Below, one piece after another: positions 1-10,795 of a stretch of DNA of 64,000 nt. The stretch lies in the NCBI GenBank assembly GCA_964006375.1, contig OZ023267.1, positions 83,020,906-83,084,905 on the forward strand, in the 5' to 3' direction. Both the position numbers and the translations under genes were made by a program. The notes beneath the pieces were generated by a model that was not told where the DNA came from, did no database searches, and saw only the letters and a list, made by a program, of their open reading frames with translations. Every line of letters begins with the position of its first letter. Within the stretch, counting starts at the first letter, position 1. The DNA is from Tillus elongatus. Lineage: Eukaryota > Arthropoda > Insecta > Coleoptera > Cleridae.

Positions 1-1074
1 AGTGTCAGGTTCTTCGATATTATGTAGCTCTTGTATGTTTGCTCTTGGCTGATTTTGCCTATAATTGTGATTTTGGAAGGTATTTCTTGTCGAAATACTC
101 ATTGGTGTAGGTTTAAAATAATTCCTGTTTTCGTTACCTCTAAAAACATTTGAATTTTGATTTGGAAATTGGTTTCCTCTAGGGAAATTTGGTATATTAT
201 TAAAATGGTGTCTTTGATTAAAATGAGCTTGAGAGTTATGAGGATAATTTGTTAATTGAGGTGGAGAATTTTGCATCCTTGGTTTGTAATTAGTATTTTG
301 ATTATTTTGATATCTAAATTTTGGACGTATATTCGGTTTTTCAGTCTTGTTAATTTCTAATTGAAAATCATTGGTTAACATATTTAAAGCCGTATTTAAA
401 TCTATAGGATTTTTAGTCCTCATAAGAGATCCAATCGGTTCTTTTAGACCACGTAATAATATGCGGAGTGCACATTTACGGAAATAACCTACTAAGATAT
501 TTGCCTCGATATCAGTACAATGTGTAGTTAAATATGCAGTTTGTAAATTAAGTAAATGCTGTAAACGGTTATAAAAATCAAACGGCGTTTCATTGTGCGC
601 CTGTTTGCATTCAGTCATTTCAATATTTAAACTATAACAGTCTTTTTTATCTGCGTACGTGCATAACAGAGCACTTTTTAAATCTGCCCAGTTTTCGACA
701 GCACAGGAGGAGATATTTATAGCAGCTTCTCTCTTGATTTTTGACAAAATGCTAGACATCAAATATTCATTTTGAAAGTCCTCAACATTTTCTAAATTAT
801 AAAATTTATTAACTAATTTTTCTGCGATGTTTATAAATCGCGGTAATAATTCTGTTTCTCCGCTAAATTCAGGTAACATGTTAAGATACTCTGACCTTAG
901 AGCAGGAGTTTCATTTTGATTTACTGCCATTTTAATTATATCTAATTGATTGGTTATTTGTGATTTATTGGAATTTATAATTAATTTACTTTGATTTTTT
1001 CCTATATCTAATGAGCTAGAATCCGAATCCGAACTATCGGAGTTATAATGATAATTAGGCTCCCTATAAGACAT
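1..1074 (-). CDS. gag: Errantivirus-like Gag, partial (element F)
   Basis: This frame reads open for 358 codons from the ATG at 1074 down to the window edge, so the C-terminus lies outside. The product looks like a capsid polyprotein of a gypsy-type (errantivirus-like) LTR retrotransposon. The N-terminus is Ser/Asp-rich. A mid-region capsid-like segment contains the pattern LRGLKEPIGS, which matches the segment FIGGLKNPLG in element A gag at 3001-4260. The C-terminal third is rich in Asn, Gln, Pro, Phe and His with no CCHC knuckle, as is usual for this group. A splice donor, leader and primer binding site lie just upstream in the expected order. No internal stop was seen, so this could be a fairly recent copy. 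Confidence is high for Gag and lower for intactness. Confidence 0.85.
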   Translation of the reverse strand, partial: MSYREPNYHYNSDSSDSDSSSLDIGKNQSKLIINSNKSQITNQLDIIKMAVNQNETPALRSEYLNMLPEFSGETELLPRFINIAEKLVNKFYNLENVEDFQNEYLMSSILSKIKREAAINISSCAVENWADLKSALLCTYADKKDCYSLNIEMTECKQAHNETPFDFYNRLQHLLNLQTAYLTTHCTDIEANILVGYFRKCALRILLRGLKEPIGSLMRTKNPIDLNTALNMLTNDFQLEINKTEKPNIRPKFRYQNNQNTNYKPRMQNSPPQLTNYPHNSQAHFNQRHHFNNIPNFPRGNQFPNQNSNVFRGNENRNYFKPTPMSISTRNTFQNHNYRQNQPRANIQELHNIEEPDT

Positions 1075-1080
1075 AAAGGT

Positions 1081-1109
1081 ACTTACAGCAAAATAATCAA
1101 TACTGCCAT
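1081..1109 (-). promoter_or_regulatory. Leader ATG and splice donor for a spliced env mRNA (element F)
   Basis: On the minus strand an ATG at 1109-1107 opens seven mostly hydrophobic codons plus two bases, followed directly by a consensus donor GTAAGT (1086-1081). The donor sits seven bases before the gag ATG. The same layout and the same phase occur in element A at 2852-2886, where the acceptor is also visible. Errantiviruses are known to make env from a spliced RNA. The env exon of this copy lies outside the window. Confidence 0.6.
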
Positions 1110-1307
1110 AGGTCCTGATATTCTTTCAGCACACACAGGAGTATCTTCTCAGAACTTGTTCGTTTGTTGCTCGATGCACTGGAACACTTGTTACTGAGTC
1201 TCTAACACCTCACTTAGCTACTCAATCCACCAAGTCTGTTAGAAAGTTCGATAGCTAATTAATCGTAAAAACGAATCAAATATTATCAATATATTCGATT
1301 AGCTATA

Positions 1308-1322
1308 CTACCGACTGCGCCA
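1308..1322 (-). other. Primer binding site, element F
   Basis: On the minus strand the sequence TGGCGCAGTCGGTAG begins with the TGG expected opposite a tRNA CCA end. It sits between the putative LTR and the gag leader. The same core, TGGCGCAGTCG, follows the LTR of element A at 2755. Sites of this type in gypsy-group elements are attributed to serine tRNA; I have not verified the tRNA here. Confidence 0.7.
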
Positions 1323-1930
<608 letters not shown>

Positions 1931-1984
1931 GTAAATTTACCGGCCATTTCCTTGTCTTTACTAATTTCTTTAATGACTGTAACA

Positions 1985-2240
1985 GTAGTTATTATTATTA
2001 AGAAAATTTAGGTAAATAATTATTTAGCTATATTTTTAAAAATAAACAAACGTCCGAGCGGCAGGACTAAAATACAAAAACTACCCCTTGTTACCTTGAA
2101 AGACAATATTTAAGTTTAACGACCCTCAAGGGAGATCTTGCCTGATAAATATTTGGAACACTATGACCAAGCATTTGGGGACCAATTTCCTAAAATTTTA
2201 CTATATATTCGGCCTTAACATATACCTAGTGGCGAAACGC
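1985..2240 (+). repeat. Left half of a dispersed repeat interrupted by elements A and B
   Basis: The segment containing AAACTACCCCTTGTTACCTT and ending near ACCTAGTGG matches 48,265-48,500 with moderate divergence. The downstream half of that second copy matches 15,526-15,700 here. The A/B block at 2,241-15,525 therefore sits inside this repeat. Confidence 0.7.
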
Positions 2241-2754
2241 GAGACAAATAAAGCCACAACAATAGGCCTTTATATTAACAGGTCACCTTCCCACGAACAG
2301 GGCAGCCGAGTCAGCATGAAGATTGAAGGCGCCTTCGAGCGAGCAAGCTGAGAACGACGGAATCGACGGAATACCACACGTGGGAAACAGCCTCAGCAAG
2401 ACCAAAGTCACCTCGGGGAACAATAATGCTACGCCTGGGGGATTTATTATAAATAGACCGTTCGACAGTGGAACGTCGTTCATTCTTGTTCCGAGTTAGA
2501 CTCTGCACATCGTGTGCTAAACATTTTATCATTTGTATGTAGGTGGAAACCGCCTCTCGGTCCACGCCCCACCAGAGACTATATATGGAAGTTACCAGAC
2601 CACGGACGAACATTCCTACATTGTTATTGCTTGAGTCTCTTTTAAATTGTCATAATTTATATTTATCATTTTTTATTATTATTCCTAAGTATTTTATGTA
2701 ACTATAATCAATAAATTCTTTTAAAAAGTCAAGTGTGTTAACAAGAAAGTTAAC
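2241..2754 (+). repeat. 5' LTR of element A (mosaic)
   Basis: The right part (2540-2754) matches 7725-7940, the 3' LTR of A, over about 216 bases of equal length. It contains the TATA-like ACTATATATGG near 2578 and AATAAA near 2710. The left part (2241-2540) instead matches the LTR of element B at 15,051-15,325, sharing AGCCACAACAATAGGCCTTT and CGTGGGAAACAGC. The switch is abrupt at about 2540. The LTR ends in GTTAAC just before the primer binding site. The exact 5' boundary is uncertain by about ten bases. Confidence 0.8.
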
Positions 2755-2771
2755 TGGCGCAGTCGCAACGG
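2755..2771 (+). other. Primer binding site, element A
   Basis: TGGCGCAGTCGCAACGG follows the LTR end without a gap. It shares TGGCGCAGTCG with the site of element F, and element B has TGGCGCAATCG at 15,445. The position and the leading TGG define it as a reverse-transcription primer site. Confidence 0.8.
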
Positions 2772-2851
2772 ATAGTGCTGAAGAACCAAAAGTATATTGA
2801 TTCTTTGCGTTTCAACGCTTAACAGCCAAAGAACCGATCAAGAGAGACGTC

Positions 2852-2886
2852 ATGAAGACAGCAGCAATAGCATCGATTCTGTAAGT
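2852..2886 (+). promoter_or_regulatory. Leader ATG plus splice donor for env (element A)
   Basis: The leader holds an ATG at 2852 followed by eight further codons, mostly small or hydrophobic after the initial Lys, and two bases, then the donor GTAAGT at 2881. An acceptor TTGCAG ends at 5832, and the env frame after it needs exactly two bases from upstream. Splicing would therefore place the env start codon and the first part of a signal peptide in the leader and remove gag-pol. The same design is seen in element F. The inference is strong, but no transcript data are available. Confidence 0.7.
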
Positions 2887-2904
2887 TGTTTGCTTCCTTT
2901 ATTT

Positions 2905-2906
<2 letters not shown>

Positions 2907-2970
<64 letters not shown>
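2907..2970. repeat. (TA)n microsatellite in the element A leader
   Basis: About 64 bases of TA lie between the env splice donor and the gag start, inside the retrotransposon. It would be within the predicted env intron. Confidence 0.97.
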
Positions 2971-2971
<1 letters not shown>

Positions 2972-3000
2972 TGTATCTCCTCATATATTGATAATATTAT

Positions 3001-4260
3001 ATGTCTGATAGCGATATTGATAATTTAGAACATTTGGAATATAGATTAAGAAATATTAGTATTGGCGAAATTGATATTGTAGAACAACCCGATATAAATA
3101 ATTCTAGAAACAATTTAAATATGGCAAATCAATTCCAAGAGTTTTACCTTAAAGCAATCCCCGAATTTAACGGACAACCTGAAAATGTAGGGAACTTCTT
3201 AAAAGCTTGTGATCTAGTAATGAACCAATTCTATGATGCAGATAATCCAAATTTATATCTTAACCATTTTCTATTAAATTATATTCAAACGAAACTAATT
3301 GCACAAGCCAGGTTAATTATTAACACTAAAATCATAAACACATGGGTAGACTTAAGACGGGCAATTGTTGAGAACTTCACTGATCAGCGTGATGAAATCA
3401 GCTTACTAGGCGAATTATTGACACTGAAACAGAGACATAACGAGGATGCCTTAGCGTTCAGTAATCGTTGCAGACACATTGAACAATTACTCATCTCTAA
3501 TTTAATATCTAATGAACGTAACGAGGGAATTTTAGTATTAAAACAAAACATGTACAGACAACAGACACTGAAAGCGTTTATCGGTGGATTAAAAAACCCC
3601 CTTGGTATGGTGGTCAGATCCACTCGACCAGACAGCATAGAACAAGCTTTAAAATTAATATTTTCCGAGGAAAATTATGAATATAGGGACAGATTATTAC
3701 AACGGTCAAATTTCAACAATAATAACAATAACAGGCACGACAAACAACAAAAACCAGTTTTCCAAAGAAATACCCCAAATTTTAACAATATTCAATTTCA
3801 AAAACCCTCCCAACAACAAAATTATCGTGCACCTTTTAACTATAATTCAAACAGACCCCAAATGTCTCACCCACAATTTCAGGGGAACCCTTCAAATCAA
3901 TTCTCAATGAGAAGACCGACGTACAACCCTAATGACAATACTAGAAGATATCCACAGGCTATGGATGTCGGCAGTAACAACACGAGACATACTAATTTCA
4001 GCCGACAACAACCCTCACAAAATAGACGAAACAATTTTCCTTCCAACAATTTTCAAAAAAGACAAAATTTCATACCAGAAGAAATAAACTATAACGAAAC
4101 GAATAATTCTTTTCCTTTCAATGAATTAGAAAGAAGACAACATTTCTTACCAGAAGAATTAAATTATGACGCAACATATAATGAACAATCACCCTCCGAA
4201 TTATACGATGCACAGCATCAAAATTTTCCGATAGCAGGGAGCTCAAAAACAGAACCGTAA
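3001..4260 (+). CDS. gag: Gag of errantivirus-like element A
   Basis: An open frame of 419 codons encodes a capsid polyprotein of a gypsy-type element. The N-terminal 50 residues are acidic; residues about 55-220 resemble retrotransposon capsid (EFNGQPENVGNFL, then FIGGLKNPLGMVVRS). The C-terminal 200 residues are low-complexity and rich in Asn, Gln, Arg and Phe, with no zinc knuckle. It shares the ending pattern EP followed by a stop with element B gag. The ATG at 3001 is chosen as the first after the leader and TA array; a second in-frame ATG near codon 41 is a possible alternative. The protease frame continues in the -1 frame over the stop. No internal stop is present, unlike in B. It would act in the cytoplasm as the particle shell. 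Confidence 0.9.
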   Translation: MSDSDIDNLEHLEYRLRNISIGEIDIVEQPDINNSRNNLNMANQFQEFYLKAIPEFNGQPENVGNFLKACDLVMNQFYDADNPNLYLNHFLLNYIQTKLIAQARLIINTKIINTWVDLRRAIVENFTDQRDEISLLGELLTLKQRHNEDALAFSNRCRHIEQLLISNLISNERNEGILVLKQNMYRQQTLKAFIGGLKNPLGMVVRSTRPDSIEQALKLIFSEENYEYRDRLLQRSNFNNNNNNRHDKQQKPVFQRNTPNFNNIQFQKPSQQQNYRAPFNYNSNRPQMSHPQFQGNPSNQFSMRRPTYNPNDNTRRYPQAMDVGSNNTRHTNFSRQQPSQNRRNNFPSNNFQKRQNFIPEEINYNETNNSFPFNELERRQHFLPEELNYDATYNEQSPSELYDAQHQNFPIAGSSKTEP

Positions 4261-4262
4261 TA

Positions 4263-5699
4263 GATATTAATAATTTTAACACAGTATCCCAATTACCCTA
4301 CGTAATAATAAAAGAACTACCCGGAAAAATACTGCTCGACTCCGGTAGTACTAAGAGCCTTTTAAACCCGTCCATAGCATATAACAACTTTTATAATAAG
4401 ATTTACAATCACCCGTTTTTAATTAAAAGTGCGCATGGCTACTCCAGCCATAATACTCGAGCCAGAATAATTTTAAACTCACTAACGGACGGTGAACAAG
4501 AGTTTTGCCTATTTGAATTTAACAAAAATTTCATAGCTCTTATTGGAATTGACTTTTTGATAAAAAATCAAGCGAACATTGATTTTAAAAACCAGAGACT
4601 CAATTTAAAAAATCGAAGCATTAAGATAAACTTCCCTAATACGAGGGATCATGAAGATAAGATGGGTAGTAATAGTAGTAGCAATAACAATCGGATAAGT
4701 AGGCTCATCAAAGCAAATGATGAAATGAATCACCTAAACGTAAGTAATACAATAGACAGAAGCATTATTGCACTTGAACTCGAACTAGGAAAGCGTAATC
4801 AGCCATTAAATGATGACGATGGAAGGTTACAACAAGTAACAAATGACATAGGAGAAATGTTCACCCACAATAAATGTAAACGGGATCAAGTTTCATTAAA
4901 CACATATGAATATCGTCGAAATAAAAATGTGAGTGATACGAGGACGATACAAAAAGATATAACGGAGCAAATTCAAAATAAAGCAAATAGGATATTAAAT
5001 AATTCTTACGATCACCAGAATTATAATAATAATTATACGGGGAGTGTACAAAAAAATATTACAGATAAAATTAGGTTAGATGTCTTGCACAAGCCTCGAC
5101 AAAAAGCGAGCAATGCAGACAGTATAATGAAATATGTATATTCAATGTGTAAAGAACACAATAAAATCGACCAACCCGTTAAAATCGAAGAGTTTATCCC
5201 AAATACAAAAGCACCTTGTTACAGGGCGGTTATTCCGAACAAAATAAATTATACAGGCACCACGCAAAATGATAAGTTAAGTAATAATTTAATTAAGGTA
5301 CAGGACGACCATCGGCAAATAGGTAAGGAACAAATTTCACAAATAATAAAATCAAAAATCAATAACGAAAAGAAATTCTCACACGATAAGGTTTACAAGT
5401 CGGAAATAAATCCCGTAAATAATGAAACTCAATCAAGATTAAATAATATAAATAAACAAGAGAAAATCATACATATAAACGACAATGAAATTAACGACGC
5501 AATCGGATTATTTCACGGAAGTAAATTAAATCACATAAATGCTAAAGAAACATATTTAAGGATGAAAAATAAATTTAATTTTCCAAAAATGAAACAAAAA
5601 ATAAAAGCTTTTATTAGAGCTTGCCAATATTGCAATAACGAAAAAAATAACTCGTTCCAACTAAATAGATTAAACAAACAGTACGATTATATCACCTAG
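4263..5699 (+). pseudogene. pol: Pol remnant of element A: protease and integrase zinc-finger only
   Basis: The frame is open from before the gag stop to a TAG at 5697-5699. It starts with an aspartic protease: KILLDSGSTKSLLNPS carries the catalytic DSG triad, followed by the flap-like region and LIGIDFLI. A long Asn/Lys-rich stretch then fills about 300 codons without the RT motifs found in element B (no YMDD, no RNase H). Near the end, FHGSKLNH and CQYC look like the integrase HHCC zinc-binding domain. The integrase catalytic core is missing and env begins about 130 bases downstream. The element is therefore deleted for RT, RNase H and the integrase core, yet the remaining frame is open. 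It could not replicate itself but might be supplied in trans. Whether the Asn/Lys-rich part is a native spacer or rearranged sequence is unclear. Confidence 0.75.
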
Positions 5700-5826
5700 C
5701 TAAGTCGAACCTAGATATTCGGATAATCGACAAACGAGACATGACGTAAGAAACGGACTAATAAAACCATAATACTAAACGACAAACTTGACAAACAGAC
5801 GATCACCAATTTAAATAATCTTCGCC

Positions 5827-5832
5827 TTGCAG
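5827..5832 (+). promoter_or_regulatory. Splice acceptor of element A env exon
   Basis: CTTGCAG ends at 5832, and the next base begins the env exon. The element B copy has the equivalent CTTTCAG at 12,228-12,234, followed by the same GTTC start. Conservation of the site in two diverged copies supports function. Confidence 0.7.
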
Positions 5833-7510
5833 GTTCATTCTCTTCACCAGAGTAAAACCACAATTAGAAGACCTAACAGACAATCCAGGCATACTGCCAC
5901 GCAAACTGGGACAAGCCTTTTCAGAAAACGATAAATGGAGAAAGATTCATATACATGACCTAAGACAACTATACGACGACTTTAACAGACTACAAACTTA
6001 CTTTGACAACATAATAAGCGTAATGAATGCAGAATACAAATTAGAATACAAAAATTTTATTTTAACAATCAATTTCACCATCAGCAATATTGATGACACA
6101 TTTTATCGAATATTTCCAAGAACGATTAGGAACAAAAGAGGTATAATAAACGGACTAGGATCGATATTCAAATCAATAACTGGGAACTTAGATGCAGATG
6201 ACGGCGACAGAATATATAAAGCTCTTGAAATTTTGAGGAAAGATCAAAATCAAGTACATCAACTTTTTAGTTCACAGACATCCCTAATGATAGATGCTAT
6301 AACAGAGTTCAATAAAACAATAGACAACCTGAACCATAACCAAGAAGCCATAGTAGCGAGAATAAACGATTTGGAATATACAATAGATAGTCTAAAAAGT
6401 GACCAACTAACAAATTTTTATAGAGTAACACATTTGGAATTACTCACTCAAATCAGTTATTTGTTAAATAATGTACTAAACATGATATTAACAACAGAAA
6501 ATGCAATTACTTTTTCAAAATTGAACACGTATCATACGTCAATACTGAAACCGAAATTTATATCAAAAGAATTAGAAAATATTGAAAACCATATCTCAAA
6601 ATCAAGATTAATAACAAAATCCGACATTTCACTTTACGAAAAAATATTTAACATAAAAACCGTTCAAATTGATTTTAAAATTATATTCCAAATAGATATA
6701 CCCTTAGTAGACAAATCAGATTATATTTATTATCAATTGTATGCATTACCAGTCCCTAAAAATCCATATACCTTCAGAATGATTGTCCCTAGAACCAAGT
6801 ACCTAATCCTTAGCAGCAAACACTACGCTTACAGAAACGAAAAGTGTAGGAATCTAAAAGACCAGACATACTTTTGTGAAAATGACAACCCGACAGCACT
6901 TAACGAAAACAACCCATGCGAAATTAAACTGATCAACTTCCAGAAACCGATAAACAATTGCAAGCAAGAACTTGTCAAAATAACAAAAACAACAGTCTCT
7001 AAATATGGCAATACCCAATACATAATAGTGGCACCCGAAGAAACGAAAATCAAACTTAGCTGCGAAGAAAATGAAGAAACCAAAATAATCAGCGGAACAA
7101 AACTGGCGACTCTGAAACCCAAATGCCAACTTATCATCAATAACGAAAGATTTAGTTCAGTACAAATGGCATCGGAAACACAACAATCATTCAATCTCCC
7201 AAACATCGAATTGGTAACAAATAAAGCACCCATATTCCCAGACAAATTACCAGAACTAAAATTAGAAAATGTCCAACTGCACGACTTGAACAATATCAAA
7301 TCCCAGTTACAATCCATCAATGGCAACATTCCAGGAACCATCGATTTGCCCATATACCACCCTAGTGTATGGACAATTATACTATACATTGTGATAATAA
7401 TAACAATAATCACAATAACTTCAAGATACTTCTGGCAGAAATCAAAAACGAAAACTGCTGACTCCAAACCAATTACTGGATTCCCGATGACTATTCGGAA
7501 CGAACCATAG
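5833..7510 (+). CDS. env: Env glycoprotein of element A (main exon)
   Basis: The frame is open from the acceptor at 5832 through the ATG at 6023 to the stop at 7508-7510, about 558 codons in this exon. It encodes an envelope fusion protein of errantivirus type, related in that family to baculovirus F proteins. A furin-like site RNKR (residues 36-39 counted from 6023) is followed by the glycine-rich fusion segment GIINGLGSIF. A long helical region lies downstream. Scattered cysteines form the ectodomain core, and a hydrophobic span (about residues 448-468, WTIILYIVIIITIITIT) is a transmembrane anchor with a short basic tail. The start is probably supplied by the leader exon at 2852; ATG 6023 would skip the signal peptide. 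No stop interrupts it, in contrast to B. Whether it is expressed or fusogenic is unknown. Confidence 0.88.
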
Positions 7511-7940
7511 GCTTCGTTCTCTAAAGGATGGAGGAGATAACAATAGCCAACTCATACAATGTATATAAGAAGTACAAATCCCGATTCAACACCCAAGGTC
7601 GCTGACGAATGGGTTAATTAAAAGCAGCGCAATTAGAAGAATAGACTATTCATAAATGGGTAAACAACTAGACCTTCAACTCAGCAACCAGCCACCTGCT
7701 AGGATCACCTTCAAGACTGCAACTTAGGTGGAAACCGCCTCTCGGTCCACGCCCCACCAGAGACTATATATGGAAGTTACCAGACCACGGACGAACATTC
7801 CTACATTGTTATTGCTTGAGTCTCTTTTAAATTGTCATAATTTATATTTATCATTTTTTATTATTATTCCTAAGTATTTTATGTAACTATAATCAATAAA
7901 TTCTTTTAAAAAGTCAAGTGTGTTAACAAGAAAGTTAACT
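7511..7940 (+). repeat. Polypurine tract and 3' LTR of element A
   Basis: A purine run (AAAGGATGGAGGAGAT, about 7522-7537) marks the plus-strand primer site and the LTR starts at once after it. Positions 7725-7940 match 2540-2755 of the 5' LTR almost base for base, including the TATA-like and AATAAA elements. Positions 7538-7724 do not match the 5' copy, which shows that the 5' LTR is mosaic. The LTR ends at 7940 and runs straight into element B gag. Confidence 0.85.
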
Positions 7941-8690
7941 CGCGAACAGGTGCCGGCATATAGAACAATTACTTATATCAAATTTAATTGCTAACGAAAG
8001 CAATGAGGCAGTACGGGTAATTAAAATGAATATTTACCAGAATCAAACTTTGAAAGCATTTTAGGTGGATTAAGGAATCCGATGGATATCGTGCTCAGGT
8101 CTAGAAGTCCAGAGAGCATAGAACAAGCATTAAAATTCGTATTTGCGGAAGGAAACTTTGATTATAGAGATAAAACGTTACATGAAATTTTAAATAATAA
8201 CAGACAAGAAGGACATAACCGAACACCATTCCAAAAACAAAACAACCCACCTTTTTATAACGTCCAATTTCAGAGACCATTTAAACCAAATTTCAGACCT
8301 TTTCAGCAAAATAATAATAACCAAATGAATCAAACAAATTTCCAACCCAGACAAAATCAGAAATTTACCCTAGGCAAAATTTTTCGAATCAATACAGAAG
8401 ATCTAACTTCAATAATCACTTAAATCAAAATGGACGACCCAGTGCAAATCAGAACATAAACCGAACCTACCCAGAGCCGATGGAATTAGGTAGCTCTAAC
8501 TCAAGACAGCCACAGAGGCACACATCTCACCTAAATGACACGGATTTTTTTGATAACAGTGTAAACGAAGTAAATCACGAAATAAATAATGTAGATTATG
8601 AAATAAACCATGAAAATTCGCCAGCAGAAACATACGATATTCAACAACAACATTTTCCCATTGTCGGCACCTCGACGCAAGAACCTTAAT
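7941..8690 (+). pseudogene. gag: Gag remnant of element B (3' half)
   Basis: Element B starts in mid-gag. The sequence after 7955 aligns with element A gag from about 3474, for example ATAGAACAATTACTTAT against TTGAACAATTACTCAT. The reading frame is broken: one piece runs from about 8082 to 8423 and another from 8480 to 8689, with a shift between them. The first piece carries the capsid end (SRSPESIEQALK, parallel to TRPDSIEQALK in A) and the Asn/Gln/Phe-rich tail. The second ends QEP then stop, as in A. The 5' LTR, leader and first half of gag are absent. This is a 5'-truncated, decayed copy. Confidence 0.8.
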
Positions 8691-9461
8691 AGATATAAAC
8701 AATATTAGCGCCTTAAGCCATTTACCGTATATATAACTCAAAGAAATCCAGGGTAAAATTTTATTAGATTCGGGCTCTTCAAAAAATCTTTTGAATCCCA
8801 TAGTATCATATTACAATTTTTCAGACAACGTATACGAACAGTTGTTTATTATACGGACTGCTCACGGCACGTCGAAACATTTGAAACGTGCGAATATTAA
8901 ACTCAATTCAATTTCAGATAAGACACAAGAAATTGTCTTTTTAATTTTAATAATCATTATAGTGGTCCTCTAGGTATGGAGTTTCTTACGTTAAATGAAG
9001 CTAAAATCGATTTTAAAAATTACAAGCTATATGTAGGCAATAAATGTATCAAAATACAGATCTCACAGGAACATAGCGATAATCAATCGGTAACGATAGA
9101 AACCAAAGCAGATGGTTTACTATCATCCGAAAACCAAATAGATTTAAATAATGTAGTAACCCAAGAATATTTTGTACATAATAATGAACTTGACATAGTA
9201 AACCGAATATTAAATGACACCGAACAAAGTTATATAAACATACATAATAAGCCGGTCAGCAAATTAAACAGACAATACGCTTTTGAAACACTAGATATCC
9301 AGAAACGAATGTTATATGAACCGGCCGTTAAACAGAATAATATTCCACATGCAGTTCGAATGAACAACCAAAGGGGCAACCAAAAACAAAGTATAAATGA
9401 AAAAGCAATAATCGAGCAAGTAGATACGGATTATTTAAACAATGAAGAGAAGCAAGTATGA
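8691..9461 (+). pseudogene. pol: Protease and linker remnant of element B
   Basis: The protease follows the gag stop. GKILLDSGSSKNLLNP (about 8752-8799) keeps the catalytic DSG. Stops interrupt the frame before and after it, for example TAA near 8736 and TAG near 8971. The segment 8976-9461 reads open for 161 codons and corresponds to the spacer between protease and RT, starting EFLTLNEAKIDFKNY, which parallels NQANIDFKNQ in element A. No function is likely to remain. Confidence 0.7.
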
Positions 9462-10795
9462 TTTAATTTATTGTCGGAATATCAAGACAACTTTCTAAAT
9501 AAAAATTAACCTTTAACTCACACCAATGTAATAAAACACCGAATAAGGACGACCGATGACATACCCGTCCATTCTAAATTATACAGATACCCTTACGTAC
9601 ATAAACCAGAATGAGATCGACGAATAAATGAGATGCTGAAGCAAACAATTATTAGGAAAATCCACAGTCCCTATAGCTCACAATAATAAACAAAAATGGA
9701 GAATTGTGGTAGATTACAGGAAACTAAATGAGAAAACCATACCAGACAGACACCCAATTCCCAAAATAGAAGAAATATTAGACAAAATCGGGAGAGCCCA
9801 ATATTTTTCGACGATCGATTTAATATATGGATATCACCAAATCGAGATGGACCCCAGGGACATAGAGAAAACAGCGTTCACTCACTGATACTGGCAATTG
9901 GGAGTACACTAGGATGCCCTTTGGGTTATCAGGGGCTCCAGCAACCTTTTCCAGGCTCATGCAGAACGTATTAGAGGGCCTAATTGAACAAGCATACCTT
10001 GTATACATGGATGACGTCATAGTCTTTTCCACGTCATTACAGGAATACATAGAAAAACTAAAACTGGTATTCGAGCGCTTCAGACAAAGCGACTTAAAGA
10101 TCCAGCTAGACAAAAGCGATTTTCTAAAGAAGGAAGTCGAATTTCTAGGACACGTGGTCAGCCCAGACGAGATTCATCCGAATCCAAGGAAACTGGATGC
10201 AATAAAGAAATTCCCAATACCTAAAACCCCCAAAGAAATTAAATCATTTCTAGGACGGATACTATCGTAAATTGATAGAAAACTTCGCACACATCACGAA
10301 GCCACTAACCAAATGCTTAAAGAAAAACTCTAAAATAAACATTAACGACGAGGAATACATTGCTGCCTTTAACTCGTGTAAAGACATTTTAATGAATTCA
10401 CCTGTGCTAATACCACCAGATTTTACCAAAGATTTTATATTAACAACCGACGCTTCCAATGTAGCGATAGCTGGAATATTGAGCCAGGGCGAACCAAATT
10501 CGGACCACCCGACAGCTTACGCCAGTCGTACATTGAACGAAACAGAATCTAGGTACAGCACGATAGAGAAGGAGTTATTAGCCACCGTGTGGACAAGAAA
10601 TTATTTCAGACCATACTTGTACGGACGGAAATTCACCATCTATACAGGCCATAAATTGTTAAAATGGTTATTTTCCTTAAAACAACCAAATTCAAAATTA
10701 CTCCGTTGGAGATTAAAACTAGAAGAATGTGAATTTGAAACCGAGTATAAGAAAGAAAAGTTAAATGCCCAGCAGATGCAGTTTCCAGAGTAGAA
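9462..10795 (+). pseudogene. pol: Reverse transcriptase and RNase H remnant of element B
   Basis: Several frames together cover a Ty3/Gypsy [20 protein letters not shown] (from 9706) is the early RT block and [14 protein letters not shown] the block with the first catalytic Asp. MPFGLSGAPATFSRLM and YLVYMDDVIVFS (9914-10,270) hold the YMDD-type catalytic pair. FILTTDASNVAIAGILSQ and YSTIEKELLATVW (10,272-10,793) are RNase H motifs. Shifts or stops separate the pieces near 9888, 10,270 and 10,793. The order and spacing are normal for the family, so decay is by point changes and small indels rather than rearrangement. This is the domain set missing from element A. Confidence 0.85.

Noticed and set aside
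4230..4262. A -1 frameshift heptamer at the gag-pol junction of element A
   Set aside because: The A-rich stretch near the gag stop does not fit the X-XXY-YYZ pattern in the gag frame, so no site is annotated.
6829..7467. A 212-codon minus-strand frame rich in hydrophobic residues
   Set aside because: It lies wholly inside the element A env frame and reflects its composition.
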